Shown piece after piece: positions 43,740 through 53,065 of a stretch of DNA of 64,000 bases. The position numbers and the translations under genes were made by a program. Position 1 is the stretch's first letter; the number at the start of each line of letters is the position of its first letter. The notes below the pieces were generated by a model. The model was not told the origin of the DNA. It saw only the letters and a list, made by a program, of their open reading frames with translations, and made no database searches. Origin of the DNA: ANME-2 cluster archaeon (GTDB taxonomy: Archaea; Halobacteriota; Methanosarcinia; Methanosarcinales; Methanocomedenaceae); contig JAAXOC010000065.1 of NCBI GenBank assembly GCA_014237145.1, positions 62,001 to 126,000 on the forward strand. The letters run 5' to 3'.

Positions 43740-44120
43740 TTACCCCAGTATCTTTACATCACCAGGTTGCTCCACCACAATCTCTTTTTCTCCCTGGTAT
43801 TCTTCCACGGTACCTGTAATCTCAACTGTATCTGCAATATCAATTATATTATTGACCTTTTCAGCACCATTATTACAGTGGATAAAGACTTTGACCCTGC
43901 TGCCTTCACTATCTACTCTAAGTATCAGGTGGTCACCGGTAACGGTCCCTCCTTTTCCGACTACCACACCATACAATACAACCCGGTCGCCTGTGACCGA
44001 TTGATCTGAAAATTGGGAGGTTTCCATACTATCAACAATAAAACCGAAGTATACAATGATCAATACCAGTAGTGACATAACCATCAGGATGATAGTTATT
44101 TTTTCTTCCTTTTGCAGCAT
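43740..44120 (-). CDS. Membrane-anchored OB-fold protein
   Basis: The 126-residue protein has an N-terminal transmembrane helix (IILMVMSLLVLIIVYFGFI, about 10-28). An exported or cytosolic OB-fold-like domain follows (VVLYGVVVGKGGTVTGDHLI, VKVFIHCNNGA, DTVEITGTVEEYQGEKEIVV), similar in pattern to tRNA_anti/CcmE-like OB folds. No family name is certain. It lies between the redox operon (convergent) and ilvD (same strand, 85 bases apart). Confidence 0.65.
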   Translation of the reverse strand: MLQKEEKITIILMVMSLLVLIIVYFGFIVDSMETSQFSDQSVTGDRVVLYGVVVGKGGTVTGDHLILRVDSEGSRVKVFIHCNNGAEKVNNIIDIADTVEITGTVEEYQGEKEIVVEQPGDVKILG

Positions 44121-44205
44121 CCGGGCTCCATTTTGACTTGATCAATATCCATTCAAGTGAATCATGACAGCCATAACAGGTAAAAATAGTGTGCTAAACA
44201 TCCTC

Positions 44206-45876
44206 CTATTCAAGGATGCTGCCGCGGGATGCAGTACCCACGTACCGCTGGTATCTGGCAAGATAGCTATTTTTAGTTTCTACTACAGGATTTTTCCACC
44301 TGGCTTTCCTCTCTTCCAGTACATTACCTGGCACCTTTATGTCCAGAAGCCGGTTAGGAATATCTATCTCGATGGTATCGCCTTCCTCCACCAGTGCGAT
44401 GGGACCGCCCTGTGCAGCCTCAGGTGTCACGTGCCCGATACAGGGGCCACGTGTGCCACCTGAGAACCTGCCGTCTGTGATAAGTGCCACGGAGTCGATC
44501 AGGCCCATACCTGCAATGGCAGATGTGGGTGAGAGCATTTCCCTCATGCCGGGGCCGCCTTTTGGTCCTTCGTAGCGTATGACCACTACATCTCCGGCCT
44601 TTATCTGCCTGTCCATGATGGCATGCATGGATTCCTCCTCGCTGTTGAACACCCGGGCTGGCCCGGAATGTACCATCATATCAGGATGGACCGCAGTCTG
44701 TTTGATGACCGAACCCTCAGGTGCAAGGTTGCCTTTAAGTATGGCGATCCCGCCTTGGGGATGTACTGGGTCATCCAGGGTCTTGATGACACTGGCATTG
44801 GTCCTGGGGTTTACTGGTATGAAGCCTTCCAGGTTCTTTGCCATGGTATCACCTGTTACGGTAAGCACATCAAGGGACAGCATGTCACCGAGCCGTTGCA
44901 TCACGGCAGGCACGCCACCCGCACGTTCGAGGTCGAGCAGGAAATGGTTCCCGCCAGGTCTCAGGTTGGTAAGGTGGGGCGTGGTGCGGCTCATCTCATC
45001 GAACCTGTCCAGCGGCAGGTCCACTCCGAACTCATGGGCTATGGCTGGCAGGTGCAGGGCCGTATTGGTACTGCCGCCGATGGCCATATCCAATATGATG
45101 GCATTGTCGATGGCCTCAGGGGTTACTATCTGTCTGGCAGTGATGTCCTTCTCTACCAGTTCCATGATCTTCATACCTGTCTCTTTGGCCAGCCTGAACT
45201 TCTTAGCATCCACGGCATGGGTGGTACCGCAGCCCGGCAGGCTCATGCCAAGTGCTTCTGTCACACAGGCCATGGTATTGGCTGTAAATAATCCGGCACA
45301 TGAACCGGCACCGCTGCATGAGCAATCTTCCAGTGCCTTTAGTTTCTCATCTGTGATCTTGTTGTTCTGCCGCTCTCCCACGCCTTCGAACACAGATATC
45401 AGGTCCCTCTCCTCATCGTCCACGAATCCGGGCAGCATGGGGCCTCCTGTGACTACTGCTGTGGGGATGTCCAGCCGGCCCGCTGCCATCAGGTGACCGG
45501 GTACAATCTTATCGCAGGTGGGTATCATTACCATGCCGTCGAACCTGTGTGCCTGTACCATTAGCTCGATGGTATCGCGTATGAGTTCCCTGCTGGGTAG
45601 TGAATATTTCATTCCCTCATGGCCCATGGCTATACCATCACATATGCCGATGGTGGAAAATTCGAATGGTACGCCTCCGGCCAGCCTGATACCTGCTTTT
45701 ACTGATTCTCCCAGTTTGTCGAGGTGTATGTGGCCTGGTATTAATTCGCTCCAGGAATTGACTACACCTATGAACGGGCGGTCCATTTCGTTATCGATAA
45801 TTCCCATGGCTTTTAGCAGGGAGCGGTGGGGGGCTCGTTCTATTCCTTTTGTGACTTCATCGCTTCTGAGTGTCAT
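44206..45876 (-). CDS. ilvD: Dihydroxy-acid dehydratase
   Basis: The 556-residue protein is a full-length IlvD. It shows [17 protein letters not shown], the Fe-S cysteine regions [12 protein letters not shown] and [40 protein letters not shown], and [20 protein letters not shown] with the C-terminal [11 protein letters not shown]. It dehydrates dihydroxy acids in valine, leucine and isoleucine synthesis in the cytoplasm. It stands alone here; no other ilv or leu gene is in the window. Confidence 0.97.
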   Translation of the reverse strand: MTLRSDEVTKGIERAPHRSLLKAMGIIDNEMDRPFIGVVNSWSELIPGHIHLDKLGESVKAGIRLAGGVPFEFSTIGICDGIAMGHEGMKYSLPSRELIRDTIELMVQAHRFDGMVMIPTCDKIVPGHLMAAGRLDIPTAVVTGGPMLPGFVDDEERDLISVFEGVGERQNNKITDEKLKALEDCSCSGAGSCAGLFTANTMACVTEALGMSLPGCGTTHAVDAKKFRLAKETGMKIMELVEKDITARQIVTPEAIDNAIILDMAIGGSTNTALHLPAIAHEFGVDLPLDRFDEMSRTTPHLTNLRPGGNHFLLDLERAGGVPAVMQRLGDMLSLDVLTVTGDTMAKNLEGFIPVNPRTNASVIKTLDDPVHPQGGIAILKGNLAPEGSVIKQTAVHPDMMVHSGPARVFNSEEESMHAIMDRQIKAGDVVVIRYEGPKGGPGMREMLSPTSAIAGMGLIDSVALITDGRFSGGTRGPCIGHVTPEAAQGGPIALVEEGDTIEIDIPNRLLDIKVPGNVLEERKARWKNPVVETKNSYLARYQRYVGTASRGSILE

Positions 45877-45932
45877 GTTGAATTGCTCCGGTTGTTGTGA
45901 TGTTTATTGATTGTAGTTATTGGATATATTAG

Positions 45933-46352
45933 GTGGGGGTTGTTTGTATACTGTACTGGGTGAAAATATTATTTGTGGTACAAGTGGGGAGAATGGGGTA
46001 TTTACTATGGTCTCTATGTTTGAGCTTTCAAGTGTTCATAGTATTTTTCAATCATCTCCAGCAAAATCCCTCGCCCTATGAACCCGTCCACACCTGCATG
46101 GACTACGTCGTGAACTTCCCTAACGTCTTCTATGACGGCTCGCACATTTTTCGCTTAAGATTAGTGAACGTCAGGTGGTACTACGCATTTGTGCACCATG
46201 ACCATCTTATGCCCTATTTCTATTCATCGGTCAGAACTGGTATCAGGATTGCCGTTGATAATGGTGGAATCGTCTTTAAGACGGGACAGAAGGGTGAATA
46301 TGAAGAATCGGTGTGTGAAAGGGGGGTACCGTATACGTTGAAATTACAATGA
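45933..46352 (+). pseudogene. Unrecognised ORF, probable C-terminal fragment
   Basis: A 139-codon frame is open, but only the later part looks protein-like (YEPVHTCMDYVVNFPNVFYD; GIRIAVDNGGIVFKTGQKGE, YEESVCERGVPYTLKLQ). The last 28 residues are repeated in diverged form at 47065-47147, where IVFKTGRKHEYDEPVCERVV can be read directly behind the next gene. I take both as relics of one ancestral gene end, with the 183-residue gene in between. No family is recognised. Confidence 0.35.
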
Positions 46353-46419
46353 CGTTTATTGAGGTGTATATTTATATTTAGGCCGTAATTTCATGTTTTT
46401 GTTTCAATATATGTAGAAA

Positions 46420-46499
46420 ATTTCATTGAAATTACTATTTCATTAAAATCAATGAAAATCTTTAAATACCATTGATTTCATTTTAAAATCGGTGAAAAA
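46420..46499 (+). promoter_or_regulatory. TATA box surrounded by repeated TTTCATT/AATGAAA sites
   Basis: A TATA-like CTTTAAATACC (46460-46470) lies 30 bases before the ATG at 46500. Around it are TTTCATTGAAA (46421-46431), TTTCATTAAAATCAATGAAA (46438-46457, a palindrome with 7-bp arms) and ATTGATTTCATTTT (46471-46484). Half-sites on both sides of a TATA box are a classic archaeal repressor layout. Confidence 0.65.
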
Positions 46500-47051
46500 A
46501 TGAAACTTTCAGAATTAATATTTAATAAAAATGGTATGAGTATAAGAACAGAACTGCCTATAATAGGCGAAATGTTGACAGAACCAATGCCTTATGATAA
46601 ATTATCATATGATGGTTTCAATATAACAGTAACATCTATAGAACCACTCATAGAAGATGGGGTTCTTGTTGAATTAAAATTTAAAGTAAGTAATACCAGT
46701 AGCATCAAACCTACAAATAATGAATTAATCTCTTTAAAATCTCGGAATATCTCGGAAAGAATCCCACAAAAGATTGTAATGCGATTAGAAGAACATAATT
46801 GGCCTGACCATTATGCTAGATTTACCCGCCAACTTTACAACCCTTCTACCGCACCATATTTAATCAGAATGATTATTAAAGAGAGAGGAAGTATCAATGA
46901 CACGGATTTGCGAGACCTATTAGAGAAACAGGGATATAGTAAAACAAGTGGTGGCATCGCAGCTTCAATAAATGTTCTAGAAAATGTCACTCAAGAAGTT
47001 AAAGTGGAAGGTAAAGCTAAGAATAAAAGGTACATATGGGTTGATAAGTAA
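46500..47051 (+). CDS. Unknown protein with winged-helix-like C terminus
   Basis: The 183-residue protein has an N-terminal beta-rich half (about 1-80) with no recognised family. The helical half (about 95-183) reads YLIRMIIKERGSINDTDLRD, LLEKQGYSKTSGGIAASINV, then a strand pair EVKVEGKAKNKRYIWVD; this pattern fits a winged helix (helix, helix-turn-helix, wing). It is AT-rich compared with ilvD, which suggests transfer. Operator-like palindromes flank its TATA box, so autoregulation is likely. A short repeated gene-end fragment lies on both sides of it. Confidence 0.6.
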   Translation: MKLSELIFNKNGMSIRTELPIIGEMLTEPMPYDKLSYDGFNITVTSIEPLIEDGVLVELKFKVSNTSSIKPTNNELISLKSRNISERIPQKIVMRLEEHNWPDHYARFTRQLYNPSTAPYLIRMIIKERGSINDTDLRDLLEKQGYSKTSGGIAASINVLENVTQEVKVEGKAKNKRYIWVDK

Positions 47052-47181
47052 TTGTAGACTTGAGATCGTCTTTAAAACAGGTCGAAAACACGAATACGAT
47101 GAACCTGTGTGTGAGAGGGTCGTGCCATATAAACTGAAACCTAACTAATAACGAAAGGGTATCTGTTCAGCTGGTTTTTAG

Positions 47182-47513
47182 AAAATATCGATGCACGGTC
47201 CAAACAGCCAGACCCCGGGCAACAACCACGCCGAAGGCGGCACGTTTTGCTGCTTCCACTCACCCGCAATCGCAAGATATGCAATTCCCACTTCCTGAGC
47301 AATGTAGTCAAACCCAAAGATGCAGGCGATTGAAATCTCAATGCACATTCTGGACGGTGATAGAGCACGGTGCCGCATGCAGCGTAATGGTAGCACCGCT
47401 TTCCTTCCGGAACTCGTTAAACCACCTGGGTCCCCTCTGCCTTGTTCGCTGAAACCGAACCCACCGCCGTGACACAGGTATTTTCTTGCGACCTTTGAAG
47501 ATCAGCTGAATGT
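47182..47513. repeat. 332-bp direct repeat, copy A
   Basis: This is nearly the same sequence as 50783-51115, in the same orientation, starting AAAATATCGATGCACGGTCC and ending near GATCAG-x-TGAATG. The copies differ at scattered positions, roughly 5-10%. One minus-strand frame (MCIEISIACIFGFDYIAQEV) is open through the copy, but substitutions between copies do not favour silent sites. It could be a broken mobile element; no transposase motif is recognised. Confidence 0.88.
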
Positions 47514-47539
47514 ATGTGGTAGATGTGATCATCTCAGGC

Positions 47540-48484
47540 TCATTTTGGTTTGCCGCAGCATTTCTTGTATTTTTTCCCGCTGCCGCATGGACATGGTTCA
47601 TTGCGACCGATCTTTTTTTGCCCAACACCCGCGGTGTGCTTATGCGGCTTCTTAGAGGGATGCCTTTCAACTAAACTTTGACCAACCCCTTTCATCTTCA
47701 TGTATCGGGTTTCCAAGACGTCCATAATCTCTGGATCAGACTTCAGCCAGTGATCATATATCATTTCAATCTCTTCTTTTGTATATCTGGCAAGTTTATC
47801 CTCAATTTCGATCTCATTCTGAAAAGGTACTCTAATGGCAAACATGTCATAAGCAATTCCGGTTCCTTCATCCACCTTTAGAAAAATAAGGCGAACCGCA
47901 CCACAATCACATTTGGGATCAATACAATACTGGTCATCGACAAACAATTTTAGCCCTTCATATTCGACAAGAAAACTAACTCCCGTTCCCCCGGACATTA
48001 TACTTCCGTCATCACCAAAAACGTCAGCGTACGACACCATTTTTCCAGCATAGACATCTTCGACAGGCATTTCGAACTTTGCCATATTACGTGACTCTGT
48101 CTTCGTATTGTTATAATTCTCCTTAAATTCGCTCTTCATTTCATCAGGGAGATCGCTAACGAACTCATCAATGAGAGATTGAACATTTTTTGGCCGTTTT
48201 ATTTTTCTTTTCTCTTGCCACGTAAAATGATCCAGAGCGATATCAAATGTTATTGGATTCGCAATTTGGGCTCCCGTCTCATCTATTTCGTTAAAAGCAA
48301 GAACGGTTTCGTTGCAATCACAGTCAGGATTCTGGCAATGGTTCTCAAACATAAAAAAAGGACGTTCATGAGAGGAAAATCTAACCAATGGAAGATTTTT
48401 TACTTCAACCACATCTTCCACATCCACATCAGGATGGTAACTGCGAACATGTACCGTTTCTTTGAATTTTTCAATTTTTATCAT
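47540..48484 (-). CDS. SEC-C motif protein with two Cys-rich modules
   Basis: The 314-residue protein ends with the SEC-C zinc motif [22 protein letters not shown]. Two related upstream modules each hold C-x4-C-x-[18 protein letters not shown] (near 48) and [18 protein letters not shown] (near 196). The protein seems to be an internal duplication of about 140 residues plus the SEC-C tail. SEC-C is a zinc-binding accessory motif seen in SecA and many proteins of unknown role. The gene lies just inside copy A of the 332-bp repeat, downstream of the deoxyribosyltransferase. Function unknown. Confidence 0.82.
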   Translation of the reverse strand: MIKIEKFKETVHVRSYHPDVDVEDVVEVKNLPLVRFSSHERPFFMFENHCQNPDCDCNETVLAFNEIDETGAQIANPITFDIALDHFTWQEKRKIKRPKNVQSLIDEFVSDLPDEMKSEFKENYNNTKTESRNMAKFEMPVEDVYAGKMVSYADVFGDDGSIMSGGTGVSFLVEYEGLKLFVDDQYCIDPKCDCGAVRLIFLKVDEGTGIAYDMFAIRVPFQNEIEIEDKLARYTKEEIEMIYDHWLKSDPEIMDVLETRYMKMKGVGQSLVERHPSKKPHKHTAGVGQKKIGRNEPCPCGSGKKYKKCCGKPK

Positions 48485-48628
48485 ATATTCACCTTAATTA
48501 TAGGATTCACCACGTTCCCACGTGGTCGAATATCTCACATACCATCTTTTTGATTACTCCTTTAATAGCAAGAGTGTATTCAAACCACGTCTTTACATTT
48601 CATTATTACCATTCCAATTCCCATAGTC

Positions 48629-49057
48629 TCAATCCCACTCCTCCACCAGCATCTCCCCAAGTTCCTCCAAACTCCCTGCCACCTGAAACTTCAGTGCCCC
48701 CAGTACCATAGGATTATCAACGCCGCCAAACGCACCCCGCACATCAGTCTTCAATCCTATACACTCCTTCCCCAGTGCATACCCAATCCCTATCTCAACA
48801 CATGCCCCCTCATCTGGCACCCTGCCATCCATATTAAACACCACCACATCACAATCCTTGATCTCCTGCACATCCCTTTCAAAAATAATCCCCAGAGCTT
48901 CTGACCTGCCGACCTTCTTCTCAAGCTCTGCCAGCTTGTACCCATCCCTCTGGGGAAGAAACGTGGTAAAACCAAGGTCAGACAGGAATTTATCAAGCTT
49001 TTCATTGTATTCAAGTTCTGCGTCACAAAAAAGCGGTCCTGCAATATATATCTTCAT
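48629..49057 (-). CDS. Nucleoside 2-deoxyribosyltransferase family protein
   Basis: The 142-residue protein begins KIYIAGPLFCDAELEYNEKL and has FLPQRDG, FERDVQEIKDCDVVVFNMDG and VPDEGACVEIGIGYALGKEC, the motifs of the nucleoside 2-deoxyribosyltransferase fold. The catalytic Glu should be that of DEGACVEIG. Members swap or hydrolyse bases on deoxynucleosides or their monophosphates. It follows the dNTPase-like HD gene by 15 bases, so the two probably work together on deoxynucleotides. Confidence 0.9.
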   Translation of the reverse strand: MKIYIAGPLFCDAELEYNEKLDKFLSDLGFTTFLPQRDGYKLAELEKKVGRSEALGIIFERDVQEIKDCDVVVFNMDGRVPDEGACVEIGIGYALGKECIGLKTDVRGAFGGVDNPMVLGALKFQVAGSLEELGEMLVEEWD

Positions 49058-49072
49058 AATAGTTCCTCTACA

Positions 49073-50248
49073 TCAGGTAACAAATTTTTCGCATTCTTCT
49101 ATGTTATATCTGCATTTTTTCGGGAGAAATAGTTCTTTAAAAGTATTATTGAAATATTTATCTGTCATTCCTGCAAGGAAATCTCTCACAATCTCAGGCT
49201 CAGAAAATCTACTACTGTACCCTGTTTTATAATAATTAATGTGGTGATTGTAGATATTTGAATCAAGATTCTTACTTTTCAGGTCGTTCAGGAAAGTTTC
49301 ATACATAAATTCATACATCCTCTTGATTTTAGCGGATTGAGTCTTCAATCTTGGGCTTGTGTAAATCATTTCCATATTAAAATCCCTTAACTTTTCCAAT
49401 GCCTGCCAGACTTCACTACTAAACTTGATGAAATCCATACCATAACTATTCTCGATTATATCAATAACAAGCGTGTTTATAATGTCCCTGTTATTATTAC
49501 ATATTACTTCCGCACAACTTTCGGGAACCTGTTCCCTTGTTATCAATCCCACAGTGATGGCATCCTCTATGTCCCTTCCTACAAAGCTGATCATATCAGA
49601 TATCCTTACAACACACCCTTCCAAACCCATAGGTGTTAACTCAATGTTTTCATTTATTTTAGCTTCAATTTCCTTGTCCAAAATATCCCAGGATTTATTA
49701 CGATTCGGCGTCAAAACCTGGTTATAACTCTCACCATCATGGCTTAGAATTCCATCTAAAACCTGAAGCGTTAGATTCTGGTTTTCAATTTTATCAAGAA
49801 ACTGCACACTCTGAACATTGTGATGAAACTCACCAATACCATGACTTTGGCATAATTCGGAAAGATAGGTCTCTCCTTCATGCCCATAAGGTGCATGACC
49901 TATATCATGCCCCAAAGCGATTGCTTCAATGAGGTCTTCATTCAAATCCAGCGCCCTTCCTATCTGTCTTGCAATTTTCGAGACCAACTGAACATGAAGA
50001 ACTCGGTGGGTGATGTGGTCGTTTTCGAACAGATAGAAAACCTGCGTTTTATCAATATATCGTGTATACGCCTTAGAATGAATTATGCGGTCAGAATCCC
50101 GGAAGAACTTTGAGCGCACTTCATCAGGCTCTTCAATTCTGCGGATGCCGTCAGAGCTTTTCGTGGCGAATTCAGATAATAAATTCTCCCGGCTTTCATT
50201 TCTTATAAGAATCTGGCCCAATAATACGTCATTTATTCCACGTCTCAT
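49073..50248 (-). CDS. dGTPase-like HD-domain deoxynucleotide triphosphohydrolase
   Basis: The 391-residue protein has the dNTPase/HD signatures RDSDRIIHSKAYTRYIDKTQ, the metal ligands HITHRVLHVQLVSKIARQIG and ALGHDIGHAPYGHEGETYLS, and further FHHNVQSVQFLDK with a later SDMISFVGRDIEDAI. dGTPase-type enzymes cut dNTPs to deoxynucleoside and tripolyphosphate; some act in antiviral dNTP depletion. A TATA-like TGTATATAGTA lies just upstream, so it is probably the first gene of a unit with the deoxyribosyltransferase. The gene pair sits between two 332-bp direct repeats. Confidence 0.9.
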   Translation of the reverse strand: MRRGINDVLLGQILIRNESRENLLSEFATKSSDGIRRIEEPDEVRSKFFRDSDRIIHSKAYTRYIDKTQVFYLFENDHITHRVLHVQLVSKIARQIGRALDLNEDLIEAIALGHDIGHAPYGHEGETYLSELCQSHGIGEFHHNVQSVQFLDKIENQNLTLQVLDGILSHDGESYNQVLTPNRNKSWDILDKEIEAKINENIELTPMGLEGCVVRISDMISFVGRDIEDAITVGLITREQVPESCAEVICNNNRDIINTLVIDIIENSYGMDFIKFSSEVWQALEKLRDFNMEMIYTSPRLKTQSAKIKRMYEFMYETFLNDLKSKNLDSNIYNHHINYYKTGYSSRFSEPEIVRDFLAGMTDKYFNNTFKELFLPKKCRYNIEECEKFVT

Positions 50249-50423
50249 CCATCCTATACTATATACACATTACATTAAATAACATCCCGATGAATGACGA
50301 TTAATACACAATGTCAAAACTCATCCAATTTGAGTTGATTCCCCATGAACTGCGAAATCTGCAACCAAAAACCCGCCTGATGTCCATAACAAATTAAAAT
50401 ACTCATCAAGAGAATAAATTTCC

Positions 50424-50591
50424 TCAATACCCAGGATTTTTTGTTCGTATGACTATTTCCTCTTGCCCTGCCAGGATAGAAAGCACACTCCCACATTCGG
50501 CCTCATCACCAGAAAATTCCAAAACCGGCCTGTTTTTGTCATCCCTGCCGACTACTTTAACCCGACACGAAGTATTCTCCTCTTTGTTCAT
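50424..50591 (-). CDS. Small protein, 55 residues
   Basis: A 55-codon frame reads MNKEENTSCRVKVVGRDDKN, RPVLEFSGDEAECGSVL and SILAGQEEIVIRTKNPGY. The sequence looks like a compact beta-alpha-beta protein rather than chance. Its start overlaps the end of the upstream frame (50557-50769) by 35 bases. No family is recognised. It is transcribed towards the dNTPase gene, 175 bases away. Confidence 0.5.
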   Translation of the reverse strand: MNKEENTSCRVKVVGRDDKNRPVLEFSGDEAECGSVLSILAGQEEIVIRTKNPGY

Positions 50592-50769
50592 TGATCTTTT
50601 CTCCTGATTCTTCCTGAATAATAATTCTTGGTTTAATAATCAGTTGAGTTTCAAGTTTCCAGACTACTGAATATGTATCTTCGATCATATTATTATGCAC
50701 TATATCAGTTCTGTATTCATAGTTTATATCATTTGGTCTTTGAACTAATGAAAGGAACCCATCGGTCAT
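50557..50769 (-). CDS. Small unrecognised protein next to the direct repeat
   Basis: From the ATG at 50769 a 70-residue frame reads MTDGFLSLVQRPNDINYEYR, TDIVHNNMIEDTYSVVWKLE and TQLIIKPRIIIQEESGEK. The frame extends upstream into copy B of the 332-bp repeat, but the two parts do not look like one protein, so I start it after the repeat. It may be a gene whose beginning was replaced by the repeat. Confidence 0.4.
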   Translation of the reverse strand: MTDGFLSLVQRPNDINYEYRTDIVHNNMIEDTYSVVWKLETQLIIKPRIIIQEESGEKINEQRGEYFVSG

Positions 50770-50782
50770 TTGGGAGTTTAGT

Positions 50783-51115
50783 AAAATATCGATGCACGGT
50801 CCAAACAGCCAGACCCCGGGCAACAACCACGCCAAAGGCAGCGCGTTTTGCTGCTTCCACCCACCCGCAGTCGCAAGATATGCAATTCCCATTTCCTGAG
50901 CAATGTAGGCAAACCCAAAGACGCAGGCGATTGAAATCTCAATGCACATTTCGGGTGGTGATAGAGCACGGTGCCGCATGCAGCGTAATGGTAGCACCGC
51001 TTTCCTTCCGGAACTCGTTAAACCACCTGGGTCCCCTCTGCCTTGTTCGCTGAAACCGAACCCACCGCCGTAGCACAGGTATTTTCTTTTGATATGTAAA
51101 GATCAGGTGAATGAA
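50783..51115. repeat. 332-bp direct repeat, copy B
   Basis: This is the second copy of the element at 47182-47513, same orientation, 3.6 kb away. The two bracket the SEC-C, deoxyribosyltransferase, dNTPase and small genes. Differences cluster in GCCAAAGGCAGCGCG and ATTTCGGGTGG. Confidence 0.88.
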
Positions 51116-51214
51116 CACTGTCCTATTTTCCAGTTATTTTCAAGACGCTGATTCACGCAGATCTACACTGATTTAAGGTTGCATCTGCGGGTTAATTTCT
51201 GCAGAAATCCAGCA

Positions 51215-52147
51215 CTATTCCTTCCTTCCATCTCCCGCCTCCCGACATTTCCACTCGCTTGCCCTGCCCACCCGGCCGCTCCTCACGCTTAGCCCCACAC
51301 CCTGCGCCTGGTTGCTAGATATGTGGGTTGCGGCCTCGGTTGTTGTGTGGATGCGATGATTTACTTGTTTTTCAAAGTCTAAGAGTTCTGAAGAGAAGTC
51401 TTCAAAGGATTCAAACTTATTGTCTGCAATAAAGTGGTTTTCAAGGTATGAAAATGGATTTTCTACTTTGCCCTTGGACCAGGATTGGCGAACCTCAGAT
51501 CGCGATGGTTGGAAACCATAATGGCTGGCAAATCTAATATATCCTGGATTCCACTCCCTCTTCTTTGCATCGTATAATGTTGCATAATTATCAGTCTGCA
51601 TCGTTTCCGGGACTCCTCCAATTTTACTCAAACCTTCTTCTAATGCTTCAAACACAGATGATCGGGTCTGGGATAGAGAATACATGTATGTTCTATATCG
51701 ACTGCACCCCAAAATTAAACAGAACACCTGGACTGTGACCAGTTTGCCTTCGATCATTACGGTGTATGGCGACCAATCGAATTGTCCTTGTTCTCCGGGC
51801 TTTGTCTCATATCGCATATAGGCCCGTGTAAATTCTGTCTTATACTGTTGAATATACCTCTAAAACGCCGATCTTGAAACGTTACAGCCCTTTGAACGCA
51901 GATCATTAAGAACTCGACTTCCTTTTAGTTTCTTAACAAAGTATTGCTCAATGATATATCCCTGAAATGGTTGTAGTTCCGGATTTGTATACGGCTTTCT
52001 TTTATACGCTGGTGGATCTTCTGATCGTAGCGCATTTTTCACAGTGTTTCTCGATAAATCAAGTTGCTTTGAAATTGACCTTGTTCCCATTTTGGAATTT
52101 CGCTTCTTTAGGTTCTTTATTGTTATCCAATCTTCCATTGAGATCAC
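51215..52147 (-). pseudogene. IS21 family transposase IstA, broken
   Basis: The N-terminal part (52147-51860) has an HTH (TKNLKKRN-like start, RSISKQLDLSRNTVKNALRS). A single TAG codon at 51860-51862 interrupts the frame, which continues directly as RYIQQYKTEF and into the DDE core: QGQFDWSPYTV, VFCLILGCSRYRTY, PETMQTDNYATLYDAKKREW, and GKVENPFSYLENHF. After HRIHTTTEAATH homology stops and unrelated sequence follows to 51215, so the C terminus and istB are gone. The lone amber could be a mutation or, if the organism uses pyrrolysine, a read-through codon. Confidence 0.88.
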
Positions 52148-52188
52148 CCAAAACCTCCTGCAATAAAACAGGAGGATTTTAGTATATA

Positions 52189-52284
52189 GGGTGGGTCAAT
52201 TTTCAATGGGAAAAGTGGGTCAATTTTCAATGGGAAAAGTGGGTCAATTTTCAATGGGAAAAGTGGGTCAATTTTAGGTGGGAA
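52189..52284. repeat. IS21 end with four 24-base direct repeats
   Basis: The unit AAAAGTGGGTCAATTTTCAA-TGGG is repeated four times directly upstream of the istA start. The last unit diverges to AATTTTAGGTGGG. Multiple direct repeats at the ends are typical of IS21 elements, where they are transposase binding sites. This is the intact left end of the broken copy. Confidence 0.88.
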
Positions 52285-52694
52285 TTTTCAGGAACAACTT
52301 AAGCGAACAAAAGTTGAATAAAGTCGGTAAAATACTAAAAGATGAACCAGAACTTGGAAGAGTAATGGCTATGCGTAAACATGTTTATGTAGATAATTTG
52401 AATGTAAGAAAGATGGTTGAGTATTTTGGGTATTTGATTCTTAAGAATGTTTCCCAAATGGCGTTCCCAATTGATGATATATGCAATACGGTTGAAAGGT
52501 CAAATAATCTGAAGAAAAAAACAAGAATAGTAGAGGGAACTAGAACAAGAGTAGAATCGGCTGAAGCTGAATTGTTGCCAAAATCGGCAGAACTTATTCT
52601 TTGCATCGTGGGACTGTATCATCTTTTGAATGGATGGAGTGGTTATGGTAGTCCAATTAATTTGGCGGATGTTAGGTTGATCAGACCTGCATGA
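52278..52694 (+). pseudogene. Truncated unrecognised gene interrupted by the IS21 end
   Basis: A 138-codon frame begins inside the last IS21 repeat and reads LSEQKLNKVGKILKDEPELG, RVMAMRKHVYVDNLNVRKMV and, near the end, LCIVGLYHLLNGWSGYGSPI. The first codons come from the IS end, so the true N terminus was lost when IS21 inserted or recombined. The protein is mostly helical and basic, and could be the C-terminal part of another transposase. I do not recognise the family. Confidence 0.4.
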
Positions 52695-52942
52695 TATGAT
52701 AAATATAATTAACGTGTACGTTGGTGGGAATAATATAGGAACAACTTGTAAGGCAGGAGAAATAGTGAACAATAATGTGAACAGGATAGCAATGGATTTA
52801 TTAATATTCATGTTTTTAGCCACTGGATTGTTTTTCAATAAATTAATTTTGCCTTATTGTTACTAATTACTATCGGGGCATATAAATAAAATTCCCAGCT
52901 AAAATAGAAATATTTAAATTTTATGAATATAGGAATACGCTT

Positions 52943-53027
52943 TGTGAGCGGGTAAAATAGTTTTTTTAACTAACCCCCACTCCCTATCCGCTCACACATT
53001 ACTAATGTAACGGTAGGGAACTGTTAC
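52943..53027. other. Structured intergenic segment, possible RNA
   Basis: TGTGAGCGG (52943-52951) pairs with CCGCTCACA (52988-52996). TCCCTA (52981-52986) can instead pair with TAGGGA (53013-53018). GTAAC (53007-53011) pairs with GTTAC (53023-53027). The alternative pairings could form a switch-like structure. No promoter is certain; TATAAATAAAATT lies at about 52880-52892. The rest of 52695-53065 shows no gene. Confidence 0.35.
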
Positions 53028-53065
53028 GACTTACTTTTATTATTACGCTATCAAGAAAATGTTGT

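Noticed and set aside
44579-45496. A 305-codon open frame antisense to ilvD
   Set aside because: ilvD is full length with all conserved motifs. The antisense frame is a by-product of its codon use.
46500-47051. Assigning a transposon resolvase or integrase role
   Set aside because: No catalytic serine or tyrosine recombinase motif is visible. Only a winged-helix-like end can be supported.
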